Assembly: GCA_015680685.1 (NCBI GenBank)
Contig: MNCI01016273.1
Span: forward strand, 2,113,625-2,177,624
Direction: 5' to 3'
DNA length: 64,000 bases
DNA from: Gnetum montanum
Lineage: Eukaryota; Streptophyta; Gnetopsida; Gnetales; Gnetaceae
Under the pieces are notes generated by a model. That model worked only from the letters and a program-made list of their open reading frames with translations, searched no databases and was not told the DNA's origin. This document shows, piece by piece, positions 47,611-59,214 of this stretch; the first letter of the stretch is position 1, and each line of letters opens with the position of its first letter. The position numbers and the translations under genes were made by a program.

Positions 47611-47745
47611 TGGGGATGTTGGGGGATGGCCCCTGTGTAAGCATAAGGTACTTGTGTTGCTTGGGGCTGGGCCCCATCGTATGTAAAAGGTGTTTGGATT
47701 GTTTGGGGCTGGGCCCCAGTGTGTGTAGATTGTGAAGCAAATGCC
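47611..47745 (-). repeat. Tandem coding repeats GPSPKQ in gag
   Basis: Three units encode (L)HTLGPSPKQSKH, LHTMGPSPKQHKY and LTQGPSPNIP, period 14-15 residues. They lie at the N-terminal side of gag and end at the assembly gap. Repeats of this kind expand and contract easily. Confidence 0.7.
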
Positions 47746-48016
47746 TTGGGCATGTGCTCCTATGATTGTTGTGAGGAGGTAAGGCCCCAAGGGATGTTGG
47801 GTTCAGGCAAGGCCGTGAACTCGTACTCGTACTCGGATGGTGATCCTAGGTAAGAAGAAGTCATCTTAGAACCGTTGTGTTATGTGTAATGCATGTATTG
47901 GACAAGGTGATCTATGTTGGTGGCAATCAGTACTTAGACCGGCTTGAAGTTAGGTGCGAATTGTGGTGAATTCGGCTTTGAAACGGATGTGTTTTGTGTG
48001 TTTTTGTTTAAAAAAC

Positions 48017-48110
48017 ACTGTAGCGGAATTGTAGCAATACTGTAGCGGAACTGTAGTAGTGTGATCACTGTAGCAACGTGAGTACTGTAGCAGTCGCAAA
48101 ACACTGTAGC
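48017..48110 (-). repeat. ACTGTAGC repeats in the leader of element C
   Basis: Six ACTGTAG and one ATTGTAGC occur in 94 bases, between the primer site and gag. On the RNA (minus strand) they read GCTACAGT. They lie in the untranslated leader, where packaging or translation signals are expected, but no role is shown. Confidence 0.65.
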
Positions 48111-48165
48111 GGTGTAAGTTATAGGTAATGTGATTAGCGTTTCGATTAAACAGAAAACAAGTCAG

Positions 48166-48183
48166 GCCCTCCTTCTAGCGCCA
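48166..48183 (-). promoter_or_regulatory. Primer-binding site, tRNA-Asn type (element C)
   Basis: The minus strand reads TGGCGCTAGAAGGAGGGC, 17 of 18 bases of the complement of plant tRNA-Asn(GTT) plus CCA. It lies five bases inside the 5' LTR, as expected for a primer site. Confidence 0.8.
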
Positions 48184-48188
48184 AAAAT

Positions 48189-49953
48189 TGTACTGACCTA
48201 CATCGTCGGTGTGAGGCTGGAAGGGAAACAGACACCGAAAGATCATCAGGCAGCCACAGCTGACCCTGCCTTCACTTGAGGGCAAGTTGGAAAATGGAAT
48301 GAAGGCAGAGTGCCTTGAATGGTTTGCACATAAATCAACCAAGGACTTCCCCGAGCGTAAGCTACGGCTAGCGCTGGGATTATCGTGAATGATGTAAATG
48401 GGATGTAAACGGAATGCAAATAGCGACACAAAATGTAAATAGAGTATATTGAATTATTAATAAAGCGTAGACAGAACTATATTGTAAACAAAGCATAAAT
48501 AGAACTAAACAATGTAAATGGAAGGCAGTGAACTGTATTGTATTGTTTAATAAAAAGGTATGCACTGGTCAAAGTGTAGCTGCATGTGTGGATGGCAGGT
48601 CAAGCACTAAGCCCCGGGATGATGTCTGAAGTGATGATGCGATGATGCGATGTGATAAACGTGAGAAATACTTAGATGCCAACAATCAAGTGTGCTGAGT
48701 GCCCAAGGATTGCAGATTCTGTCCTTCTCAGAATTGCCAATCTCTTTAATTGCCCCCCTCCCCTGATTTATGTGAATTGACAGGGTATTTATAGGGTTGG
48801 GCCGAGCTCCGGCACAGAATTTCAGAATGGAATCAACGGCTAAGAAATGAGAGGAAAGTGGAACATGTGTCCAATGGACAGTTGTGCTTGGGTTGGATGC
48901 ATGCTGGGGAGAGTTGGATATGTGTCGGATAGTTGTGCATGAGTTGGATGTGTGTCCGCAAACTACATTCTTGACCAAGTACATCGTTTTTTACAATTTA
49001 TGGGCTATTCAAGCCCATGAAAGTACATTTAATTTAAACATGAGAGCCTAACATGCCCACACATGTCGATTTACAATGAAATGTACAACAAGAGAAATTT
49101 GACCCCTGTTTGCGTGAAACTTCTTTGTTCCTGAGTCTTTCTGAAATTTTCTGGAATGTTCTAAAAGTTACTGATGCTGATAATTCTCTGCCATTTTCTG
49201 AAATATTTCTGAAATTTTCTGGAAGTCGATGAATAGTATTCATGCGATGAATAGTTTTTTACGCTGATGAATAGTGATTACGCATCCTTACGCTCTGCAG
49301 CGTAAGAAAATGTAGCTGCAGCGTAATCAACTAAAAACACTTCATGTAAGGCCCGAACTTTGATTTTCTAGAAGTTGCTGATGCTGAGTATCTTCTGCCA
49401 TTTTTTGAAACTTTTCTGGAATTTTCTGAAACACTGATGAATAGTGCGATGAATAGTGTTTTACGCAGTGAATAGTATTCACGTGATGAATAGTGTTTTA
49501 CGCTGATGAGTAGTATTTTACGCTGATGAATAGTGATTATGCATCCTTACACTCTGCAGCATAAGAAAATGTAGCCGCAACGTAATCAACCGAAAACACC
49601 TCTTTTAAGGCCCGAATCTTGATTTTTTGAAGGCTGGAAGCTGCTGGGGACCTTAGCGAAGGTCACGGGGGGTCCTTGTGCTTAATTTCGGCCTATTTTG
49701 ACTCAGTTTCGGGGCCCCAAACATTGATGACGCTAATCCTTACGTTGTGTAGCATAAACACAGTGCAAGCGCACTGTACTTAGCAAAAATTGTACTTTTT
49801 GACCTTGAAATGGATGATTCTTGATACCGAGACTTGCCGTCGTGATCTGTGGGCCCCAGGGGGACCTTGCTTGCTCCATGGTGGGCTACTTGGAGCCATT
49901 TCAGAGGCTCTAAAATTGTCTGGAAGTGTAGCAAAAATTTTTGTGGTGTTTCA
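48189..49953 (-). repeat. 5' LTR of element C (right)
   Basis: This 1765 bp LTR reads TGTACTGACC...GTGTTTCA on the plus strand. The TATA box on the minus strand (CCCTATAAATACCC) is near 48796-48783. The first GAATAGT block has only about three units (49224-49275), the second six or seven (49434-49530). Transcription of element C would start here. It aligns with the left LTR along its whole length. Confidence 0.9.
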
Positions 49954-49958
49954 TATAC
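49954..49958. repeat. Right target-site duplication TATAC
   Basis: Identical to 41155-41159. It closes element C on the right. Confidence 0.8.
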
Positions 49959-51150
49959 TAACTGAGCTAATTTCCTAATCGTTAAATAAAGCAGTTGATG
50001 ACATTGAATCCTAAAAAATAAAAGAGCATCCTAGAAATATCATGGTAATTAAAAATCAAAATTTCAATGATTTATTTAAATTGACCTTAGCATTACAATG
50101 ACTACTAATAGCTCCTACTTTAATGTTATTATTTTGGAATGATTAAAAGTGTTTAGAATTTTATATCACTCTTAGCATTGTTCATTGAAGTCAAACCTAT
50201 GACCTAAAGCTTCTAAATCAAGTAAATTATAGCTAGAACCAAATAACTATATATACCTTTAAGATATATAGCCCACATAAAACTTTCATAGAGCTCAACT
50301 AGAATTTTATAACTTAGTGTTATTTACTAATATAAACTCCTAACTTTAGAGTTTCAAAATCAAAAATCATTGAAATATATGCTTTCATAAAAGCACATAA
50401 GGTATTCCCTCCATTTTAACCATAATTATTTTCCTTTCCTTTAAAGGAATCACAATATAAGATTACCTTAATTTAATCCTTGATGAGCTTTTTTACTTAA
50501 ATAATCATCATATATAGTACCAAGATGTTATTAGTTAAAGCTTTGCCTACAAACTTGGATGAAAATACAGATAGAAATCTTAAACTTGAATGAAAATACA
50601 AATAGAAATCTTGGAACAAGTGTATGTTGAAAACCCAAAACATTTCTTTCAACAATAGTTATCTTTTTAAATACATAACTAAATATAAACACATTTGTAA
50701 GTGTTTTTTAAGTTTACCTACTCTTAAAATGTGAAAGACACATACCACAATCAACGGGATCTTAACATACCACTATATTGGCCATGCTGGCTTTGAGATG
50801 TTATAGGACAACATATCAGAAAAGAAAATAATATCAACAATGTTTTCTTTTTTAAGTTTAATTAAAGAAAATGTGAAATCATTGTGGTGAACCTTCTAAA
50901 CGCTACAAGAGACAAACAATTCTGAGTGCATTTTGAATGCAATGTATAGCAATTGCAAATTCTAGTGGGCCCCTCATGAAGCAGATGGCTTGTAGGAAAC
51001 TGCATCTTTTAAGTTAACTGTTTTTGCCAAGACAACCATGTCAAACACAACCAACCAAGAGAGACATATTTGTGATTAAATAATATCAGGGAAAATTAAC
51101 ATTTTTTAATGGGCAGGGCAGGGAAAGTAAGGTAACCATCCTAACCGAGG
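49959..51150. other. No gene seen
   Basis: AT-rich flank that was joined to 41154 before element C inserted. It contains no recognisable coding signal. Confidence 0.4.
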
Positions 51151-51152
51151 AT

Positions 51153-52548
51153 TCATAAGAAAATATGAACACCCACAACATTCATGGGTGGGTCAGTGGA
51201 GGGTTCAGTTTCAGACTCATGCATACGAAAAATCATAGGATAAAAATAAGGTTTCCAACAAACTTTGACGGTAAGATTGAGGTCGGAATCGTGGTAAGAA
51301 TGAGCAGGAAAATAACCTAAATCCATTTCATAATCTTGTGGTCTCCAACACCGAGGGTGAGTGCCTCCCGGATACTCAAAGAGTGAGACCACAACGCAAA
51401 CGCCATGAGCCACGCAATACAACATAATATTTAAATCACTGAATTGTTCACGGCTCAGTAATTACCTACCTGCCAGGAAGCAGACTGAGGGCAAAAACTG
51501 ATACACTGGAACTCAACTGGAAAGTAAGCTAAGATGCCGATGAACAGTATGCGTCCGGCTACTGCGACGGCCTGTAACACGTCCATGGCAAAGGGTGAAT
51601 CCGGCATAGTCGTCCATGAATCCGCAGAGAAATCGTAGAGCTAAACAAGGCTTAACATTATTATTATTATTATTATTAAGCTCCTCCTCCTCCTCCGGGT
51701 TGAGTCCCTCACATGGACCCGAAGAAGGCTTCCACATCTTGCTGTGTGAACTCTGCTTGCGTTGTTTCCATTGTCTCAGTCTCAGTCTCAGGCCGATCAC
51801 GACGGTAGCCGATGATCCATCTCACAGGCGGACAAGGAGGGGTCCCTAAGTTGATAGCCATGAGCGACGTGTGTTGCAGATTCTGTGCATATCTCTCCAA
51901 GCGTAACTTGCAGGTGGCGTCTGCCAGAAATGGGGAAAGCAGCTCCATCCAAGCTTTGGAGACCAGCATCAGTCTCCGCCGTGCTTTTTCAAGATTCAGA
52001 TTTCAGACCCTGGCCAGGCACTGAATGGCTACATCATCAGCAAGTCCTGGTATAACAACACTTCCTTCTCCTCCATTCTCCTCCACTTTTAAAACCTTCC
52101 TCGTAATGCCTGCATCATTAGTAGAGACTCCCGCTACTCTTCTTCTTCTTCTTTCTCCTCCTTTCTCAGCATTCTCTTCTTCCTTCTCGGTCTGGTACAT
52201 TGTTCTGCCTTCTTCTTCCTTCCTTGCTTCTCCTTTCTCAGCAATCTCTGCTTCCTCCTCAGTCTGTCTGGTACATTGTTCTGCCTTATTCTTCTTCCTT
52301 GCTTGCTGAACCTGGCGTCTTCTGTCTCCCTCCCCATCAATATTCGCCCTGCAAATCCACGTGCTAGGACGAGCTAATACTAGCCTTGCACATGTAGGCA
52401 GGTAGACTGCCTTTTCTGGCAGCTTAGATTTTACGTATGTCATGTTAAATTTGCCATTAATCATTGAGTTACTTGGAGACGCAGCCTCACCGATTTGGTT
52501 AAATCTTCCATTAATCATGAAGTTATTTGAAGATGCAGCCTTTTCCAA
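51153..52548 (-). pseudogene. F-box/kelch-like locus, broken or mis-read
   Basis: This is a higher-GC island. Reading right to left, a 181-codon frame (52548-52003) begins MEKAASSNNFMINGRFN. It has two near repeats of MING(R/K)FN and two of an E/K/R-rich block containing EQCTRQTEEE and TMYQTEKEEE. It ends GSVVIPGLADDVAIQCLARV, the start of a plant kelch-type F-box (IPGLPDD.A..CLARV). A TGA follows, and the same frame goes on with LEKARRRLMLVSKAWMELL, the second half of an F-box. After a frame change, SWTTMPDSPFAMDVLQAVAV and AGRILFIG (about 51590-51540) look like a kelch blade. An intron ending CTTGTTTAG (about 51640) may join them. The last 90-codon frame (51425-51153) is not recognised. Such proteins are SCF ubiquitin-ligase substrate adaptors. 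It may be a pseudogene or a gene with introns I cannot place. Confidence 0.5.
51656..51699. repeat. ATT and CTC trinucleotide microsatellites
   Basis: Seven ATT units are followed by CTC units, within the proposed intron or coding part of the F-box/kelch-like locus. On the minus strand they read as E and N codon runs, which explains the EEEEELNNNNNNN peptide. Confidence 0.85.
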
Positions 52549-52559
52549 TTTAGAAAATT

Positions 52560-54737
52560 AACGTAATGTATCCTAAGTCACCTAACCGTACCAAACCGCA
52601 GGTCAATGTGTACCCGCTGTCCTCAAGGAAAAAAACAATTTGTTAACAAAATCGTGCTTCATAAAATTCAAGGATACAACAATTTGTTAACAAAAATAGT
52701 GCTTCGTAAAATTCAAGGATACAAAGAAGAAATAAAATAACTTAAAATGCTTGAAAGTTTGTTGGCTAAATTCTCACCCATAAATATGAAGCGGAAATTG
52801 ATGAGATACGTAAGTATTCGTAAAGGCAACCGTTGGATGGGTTAGGACTATAAATTAAAATATAATAAAATATTTAAATTATATTTTTTATATTTTAAAA
52901 TAAGATTTTCTGTATTAAGAATATGTTACATCTAATCTATATAATAATTAAGTATTAGTGTAATGATAAGATATTTGATTTCAAAGCTTTAGGTCATGGG
53001 CTCAATTTTGTGAATCCCTGGTGCATAGAAAAATTAAAAAAATAGTAAGCGCTTATAAGTGTGAATTATTTTTTTCTTCTCTTTCCACAATTATTTTTTC
53101 CAATATAAAATTGTGACTTTTTATCTTTGTTTTATTATCTATACCTACAAATTATTTTTTCCTCTTTGCATACGGTTCTTTTCATTGTAACTCTTAACTT
53201 AAAGAGTTTATAATTCACATTGTTGCCTCATGTACAAAAAGTTTATGGTGCATTTTAAAACCTTCTTAATAAGGTTTTTAAATATTTTCCTATGTTGGTT
53301 AGAAATTAAGTAAGAGAATAACCACCTTGGACTTCACTTATATTGATAACACCTTTGTTGTTATATCCTATGAACCTATCTATGTAAAGAATGAATCATT
53401 AATGTTTCATTTCTTTGGAAATTTATTTATTGCTATATAAAACAAATTCTAATTTCCCATAGGCTTTTCCTTTTTACTACATTCTTCATGTAGTTTACAT
53501 CATCAATCTATATGGTGTGTTTTTGGTTCATATTCCATGTTACCTTCTTAGGTTGAAAAATTCTCTATTTAGGATTACTTCTTCACTCGCTCACCTCTTT
53601 CAATTACAAGCATGCCACTACTCGGTGGTTTTGTATCTAATGGATAGTTGTATAGTCATTTCATTTGTCTTCTTCACATCATGGTTTCCATCCTTAACTA
53701 CAGGTTGGTTTCATCATCCATTCTATGCATAGACAAATCTCACCTTTACTGATTCTAATACAACTTGGTTTCCATCACTCAAATCATACATGAATAATGT
53801 TTCTATTCTATCAATCAATATTTATAGTTATTCAATGGGCTTAATTCATACTTGTTCATCTAGAGTGTTTCACCTACTTCTAGACTTGGTTTTTATTTAA
53901 TACATGAAAGACTTTGCAAAGAAAAGAGGGGCAACCTTTGTCTCATGTTCATTCATGATAGTGGTTTAGTAATATAGCATGAGTAGTGTAGTGCAATCCC
54001 AATCCTAGTGGGCAATATTATAGTAGTACTAGACTAGACCAACAGTGCAATACTAGTCTAATTGCCTACAGATATAAACATTGTAATAGTAGGGCAATGT
54101 CACTATAACAATGGAGTGTTACTTAACCAAGTTACTAGTAATATGATGATGAGATGTGGACTCTTTACTTTTAGGATCCCAAAAAGGAAAGAGGACCATT
54201 ACGATTTACTAAAGATGTATAGTATCTAGGAAGTAGAAACCATTAAAATCAAAGCTAAGAAGAAATATATATGAATTTTCATGAGTGAAGATGAGTTAAT
54301 AAATTGATAAATGAGAGAGCTGGCATTTGGGGACTACATAATTGCCTAGATGAATGTAATAATGGCAACATTTTACATTTTTCCTACATTCTACCTTAAT
54401 GTCTACACTTTAATATCATTATTAGTATGTAGTTTATATTAATGAGTGTAAATATGACATCCTATTCCTAGATGTTCCATATTTCAAAATATACATTATA
54501 TTTGTCATCATGCATTAAGAAGAAAACATGGAAAATGTCAAATACAAGTAACATTTGACATTATGCATAGAAAAATAGGGAAAATGCAAAAGAAATGCTT
54601 TATTAATATGGAACAATATATTTGGGTCATGCTTTGAGAATTCCCTAGGGTTATCTTCCATCGACAACTATTGCTTAGAGGCTATCCAGCATTGCCATCA
54701 CGGTTAGGCCTATCATGGGCCAGAAGGGATGGCTAGT
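52560..54737. other. No gene seen
   Basis: AT-rich sequence upstream of the F-box/kelch-like locus. A 71-codon plus-strand ORF (53517-53732) is hydrophobic and without recognisable motif. Nothing is supported. Confidence 0.4.
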
Positions 54738-55752
54738 TAATGAGTCATCATTGTGTTAGCCCCGATATCAGATACCTAATATCAGAGCCTCAATGACTCC
54801 ATCTTCTAACACTTGTGGTGCCCAAAAATTGATTTCCTACTTACCCAAAAACTATGGACCTAACCTCAAACCTTCCAACCAATCACAGAGCTTCATTTTC
54901 CATGCTTAGTACCCTCATTCAATGAAAATCTATGGATCCCAATATCGACTATCCAATATCGGGTCCACCCCAATGTTAGATACCCAATATTGAGTCAATC
55001 AAACCTATAAATATGAGCCCCCCAATGCCCAAAAATCCATTCTCTTCATTTGCACCTAGGGGAGGTTTTCAAAATTTCTAACGTGACTCAAAGCTTTGTG
55101 CAACCAACTTTGACTTACGATATCTTGCTTTCTACCACTCTGATTATCATAACGTTTGAACATGTTTGAACTCTAAGTGTTCAAGTTAGCCATTAGGGGG
55201 TGCTTATGTGGAAAACTTGTGCCAACTTTTCAAAATTATTTAATTATTTACTATTTTCTTTGGTTAATGCTTCCAATTATTGCTATCTACTATTCCTATT
55301 GTTAAGTAGAATGAGTATGACTAATCACGAGCGCGTAAGTATAATTACTTGGTAACCCAATAGTGTATCATTTGGTGAGCTCAATGATGTATGCTTGGTA
55401 ATCCTAGAGTAGTTACACAAAGTCCAAGGCATGTGCGGGCAATTAAGAATAGATACTAATCACACGTAGGCTAGCACAGACTTTACTTTCTATAGTCACT
55501 TAGCATAATTAATTAATCACTTTATTGTCATTAGGAGCAACATAGGGTTAGATAGCATCATCATATGCCTCACTTTGGACTAAACCATATGTGACAAAGT
55601 TACCACTAATCCAAGTGGGAAGATAATGAATTACAATCAAAGCATAATGATCTAAATACCACAACTAGTCCCATCCATGGAATTTGACCAGATCATGCAT
55701 GAACGCTTGTGATTCATATGGTTGGGCATAGGAATACCTCGATCGCATTTCA
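54738..55752 (+). repeat. LTR of the E1 superfamily (solo or truncated), type 2 leader
   Basis: It begins TAATGAGTCATCATTG (TG mutated to TA) and ends AATACCTCGATCGCATTTCA, matching both ends of the E1 LTR. U3 is longer than in E1, with two ATATC motif groups (54763-54785 and 54930-54990). TATA is at 55006-55012. The leader after TATA resembles the internal promoter of E1 (16560-16830), while the 3' half (GAATGAGTATGACTAATCACGAGC on) resembles the E1 LTR. No primer site follows. Confidence 0.7.
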
Positions 55753-57339
55753 CCTAACACCTGTTGCTTTTTACTAACTCCACAAATCCATGCTGATATG
55801 ACCTCTAATGCCTTAATATAAATACCTTAGTTGAAACCTCCAAAGGTCACCTCAAGACACATGCCCACTATTACATTTTACTCTTTCAAGTCTTAATTAC
55901 AACTTTCCCTTTAGGTTTTATTACAATAATCACATTATTAGTTATGAAGAGATACTATCTTCATTATGTAGTGGCATCATTCAAGAATGGGGATGTGAGA
56001 ATCTACCCTCCTTAGGTTTTTTTTATTGTCAAACAAGTCCACGTTAATGATCTTTTTCCAACTTCAATGCTCCTATGCTCAAATACTTTGATATTTTCTT
56101 TTGACTTAAAGTTGTATCTCCTAATGTTCTCTTACTTATTTTGCAAACAAAATATATGTGAAAAGTCTATATGGGAAATAAATATTATTTTTTAATACTT
56201 ACCTCATTCTATAAGATAATAACAAAAGGTAAATTAAAGATTTACCAACCACCAATCACTAGTCCTAACCAAGATTACACAAAGTGCAACTCATATCTAA
56301 TTACCGAAGTGAAGGTAGGGTAAATTCTTTATTACCAACTTGCATTACCCTAGATATTTTACTTATCAAATTAAAATATAGATTAAATGATAAAGAAAAT
56401 AATAAGATCATACTAAAAGTAAGGTTAAAATACTCTTTGATCTCGATCAACCATGAGAATTAATGAAAGTAGTTGTAGTTTCACCATAAGGGGTATATGA
56501 TTAGATGGCCTTGTTTGGGATGATAGGGCTTGATCTTGTTTCTTCTTAACTTCTTCTTTAGAAATTAACTCTAGTAACTTGGAAGAATCAAACATCATAC
56601 CAAATATAGTCTAGGGTCTCAATGAAGAATGATGTTGACCCATATTCATTAGTCATGGCAGTGTAATTGCTAAATTGTGGTTCTTGATGAATTCTATTTA
56701 ACAACATTATCTATTCTTTAATTCTGAGATTTGACTTATCTATTAAATATTTGAAGTAAGCAAAATATGAGCTAGCCAATGGAATTTCATGTTCAATTAA
56801 TAGGAACATCTTTCAAACATTCCTTTACACATTCATATTTTAAGAGGATGAATGACATTTGATTAATATCAATATGACTTAGAAATAACTTATTTTTCAA
56901 ACTTTCCTCTATTTGCTTAATTAAGTATGCCCCTTAACAAAGTCTAACAAGTGGATATGTTGATTTGGCAATTAAATGTGTGTTGACCATACATACACAT
57001 CTTCTTAATAACTAGATTTTTAATGTCAATGCAAAGACTATGTGGCTTCTCCAAATCTTGACCATTCTTTCTTCTTTATTGATGAGCGATGGAGCAATCC
57101 AACACTCAAGCATATAATTCATAGGCATTCATGCATAACCAAATCATAATTTGTTGATGAGATAATGTAAATATGCTAGCAATTAGTTTAAGTCCATGAC
57201 CATTGTCTTCCCGTGTGGAGCTAGTGAAATTTAATCATATGGTTTAGCTCAACATGAGGCATAAGATAACTAATGTTGTAGGGCCATCATTACTCCTAAA
57301 AAACATGGAAAAGAGAAAAATAATTTCTAAGTCTAAGTA
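55753..57339. other. No gene seen
   Basis: AT-rich sequence between two LTRs. It may be the decayed interior of an element, but no gag, pol or ORF2 motif was found. Confidence 0.4.
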
Positions 57340-57529
57340 CATTAGTAATGGAAAACTATTCTAGCCTACAATGATGAGCATCTGATCTTGGCTTGTCATA
57401 CACATCTTGGACTTGCATAACTATTACTGGGATTACCAAGTTGGTTCACTACTGAGAGAATTAAGTGAAATCACTACTAGGTTACCAAATGATTACACTC
57501 TCTGCTTGAAATGAATTGTACTCATATTG
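57340..57529 (-). repeat. Minus-strand LTR fragment of E1 superfamily
   Basis: The reverse complement reads GAGTAC...ACTTGGTAATCCCAGTA and AGTCCAAGATGTGTATG...GTAGGCTAG. It aligns with 12605-12765 of the E1 LTR. It is cut exactly at 57530, where another LTR begins on the plus strand, so it is the host of that insertion. Confidence 0.6.
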
Positions 57530-58106
57530 TGATGAGTCATGATTGTATCAGCCTCAATATCGAATATTCAATATTGGATACATGATATCAGGTCCTAAGA
57601 AATGATGTTGGATTTCCGATATTGTTGTCTCCGTGCTAGCCCATAAATACAACACTTGCATGCACAGTTGGGTCATAGTTTAGTTTTAGTTTTTAGTTGG
57701 TTTCTTCATAGATTGTCAATTTTCAGTCCTATTACGTCCTAGTGCATGCCCGCAATGTGATTTTTGTAATCATACGACATTCATATTTGAGTGTGATGTA
57801 CTTGGACATGTTACATGACTAGAAATAAAAGATCAAGATTACCTCCATCATTATAACATTCACTTAAATTTATTATTTCTTTCAATTATTAATTTTTAAT
57901 TATTTACTATTTTCCTTAGTTAATATTTCCATTTATTGCTCTTTATGATTCCTATCATTAAGCGAAATGAATATGGCTAATCACAAGTTCTTAAGTGTAA
58001 TCACTTGGTAATCCCAATAGTGGTTATATGAAGTCCAAGGCATGTGTAGATGATTAGGAATGGATACTCATCACACGTAGGCTAGTTAGATTTTACTTTC
58101 CATTAC
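57530..58106 (+). repeat. Truncated LTR of the E1 superfamily
   Basis: It starts TGATGAGTCATGATTG. An ATATCG/ATATTGG motif group (57555-57600) precedes the TATA-like CCATAAATAC (57641-57650). The leader and the block GAGTGTGATGTACTTGGAC match the E1 LTR. It stops in the middle (TTTCCATTAC) where a minus-strand LTR starts at 58107. Confidence 0.7.
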
Positions 58107-58988
58107 TGATGAGTAGCTAGGTACCCCTATGCCCAACCATGCGAATCATAGGCATTTACATGCGACTCAGTCGAATTCGATAGACTATAAGCACTTTGCA
58201 TACACCAGACCCTAACTAGAAAAACCTTGTGTTAGAATGGTCGTTGTCTTCCCAAACTCACTTGTGACGTTCTGATTGTGATGGTTAAGTGAGATTGAGG
58301 AAAATGATTTTTATGGCTTTTTCACTTTATCTTTTAGCGTCTAATTCTTGAAATGACATGTAAGGAATGGAATATTACGTAATCTATAATTATCCTAATC
58401 TATCTATTAACTTCTCCTAGCACAAGTATTTGATCCCATCTTCTGTGCATGCCTTGAACATCCCCTAACCACGACTGGGTTACCAAATGTTAAGCGTCAC
58501 TAGGTTGCCAAGTGTTGGGTTAACGTTCGAGATGGTCGTACTTATGGTTTTTACAAACTATAAGAGAGCGATGACAATTAAAGTAATAAAAATGAAAACT
58601 TAAGGAATTATTAAAGCATAGAAAATTTAAACTATTAAATGCATCAAATGGCTAAGTCCAATTGCTACAAGGAATGCTTGAAAAGCTTGTCTTTATTACC
58701 AATCACACCAATGGGCTTAGGTACATTAGTGCTTGAATAAAGAGTCAGACACCTTTCTCACACCTACTGCGGGCACTTGGAAAATATTCTAACTCTCGTG
58801 GAAACAAACTACAAGAGCTTCACTAAAACTACCAAAAATGTAGCTGAGTGTGATGGAAGCACACTTATTTATATGCTAGAATAGGTTCCACATAAACGAG
58901 GCCACATAGACGCATGGACAGATGCGTCGACGGGGCTGTGTTAACTCGACCGCGTATATGGGGCCCTGAAACTCATCCTTGAGTTTCA
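58107..58988 (-). repeat. Minus-strand LTR of the E1 superfamily
   Basis: Its plus-strand start TGATGAGTAGCTAGGTACC is the reverse complement of the E1 LTR end. A minus-strand TATA (CATATAAATAAG, 58876-58865) is preceded by motifs around GTCGACGCAT and CATGCGTCTATG rather than GATATC. The minus-strand LTR start is either GATGAG at 58978 or TGAAACTC at 58988. It is probably the 3' LTR of the element carrying ORF2 at 59215-62040. Confidence 0.6.
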
Positions 58989-59214
58989 TTACAATTTGGA
59001 AGGCATGAAGTTCTTATTACAACACACATGACACGACACACATGACACAACACCAACTTTACTGATGCATCAAGTGCCTGAGTGTACAGAGAGGAACAAA
59101 TTACAAAAATGGTGGTGTTCAAAGACAAAATTGAACACCCTAATGATCCTGGATTCTCTGCTGTGTTGAAAGGTACAAAAATTGCTAAAGAAGATCACAC
59201 TATCCCTAGTGGTA

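Larger units (their letters stand above)
46155..47790 (-). pseudogene. gag of element C
   Basis: The open frame 47740-46661 has tandem GPSPKQ repeats, then an assembly gap. The capsid core follows: LPHLTKYNGHGDPNAHIITF, LFPLSLTGKALDWYRALP, IHHFVTRFRYS, FLQRWSARANEMHEP. These are standard retrotransposon gag patterns. The frame shifts close to an undetermined base at 46696. The knuckle CHYHQMSGHNTNTC (C-x2-H-x4-H-x4-C) is near 46492-46451 and is followed by a TGA. TLQNDLQRMAKKGLL then continues in frame. A TAG at about 46170 precedes the protease part. So there are three stops and one frameshift, the latter possibly a sequence error. Confidence 0.82.
41160..49953 (-). mobile_element. Non-autonomous LTR retrotransposon C (gag and protease only)
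   Basis: This element is complete, read right to left: 5' LTR 49953-48189, tRNA-Asn primer site 48183-48166, leader, gag, protease, a spacer-repeat array, a polypurine tract and 3' LTR 43098-41160. The target duplication TATAC is at 41155-41159 and 49954-49958. No RT, RNase H or integrase motif lies in the 5.1 kb interior. It shares gag-protease and primer site with Tat copies A and B, so it could use their polymerase. It corresponds to gag-only non-autonomous LTR elements. Confidence 0.88.

Noticed and set aside
46181-47640. Long plus-strand ORFs across the N run
   Set aside because: They are open only because undetermined bases cannot code for stops. The gag reading on the minus strand explains the flanks.
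53517-53732. 71-codon hydrophobic plus-strand ORF
   Set aside because: No motif, no second copy and no codon signal distinguishable from AT-rich background.
58102-58992. ATTAC on both sides of the LTR at 58107-58988, as if a solo LTR with target duplication
   Set aside because: The right flank does not continue the interrupted LTR, ORF2 follows in the same orientation, and one base would have to belong both to the LTR end and to the duplication. Chance is likely.
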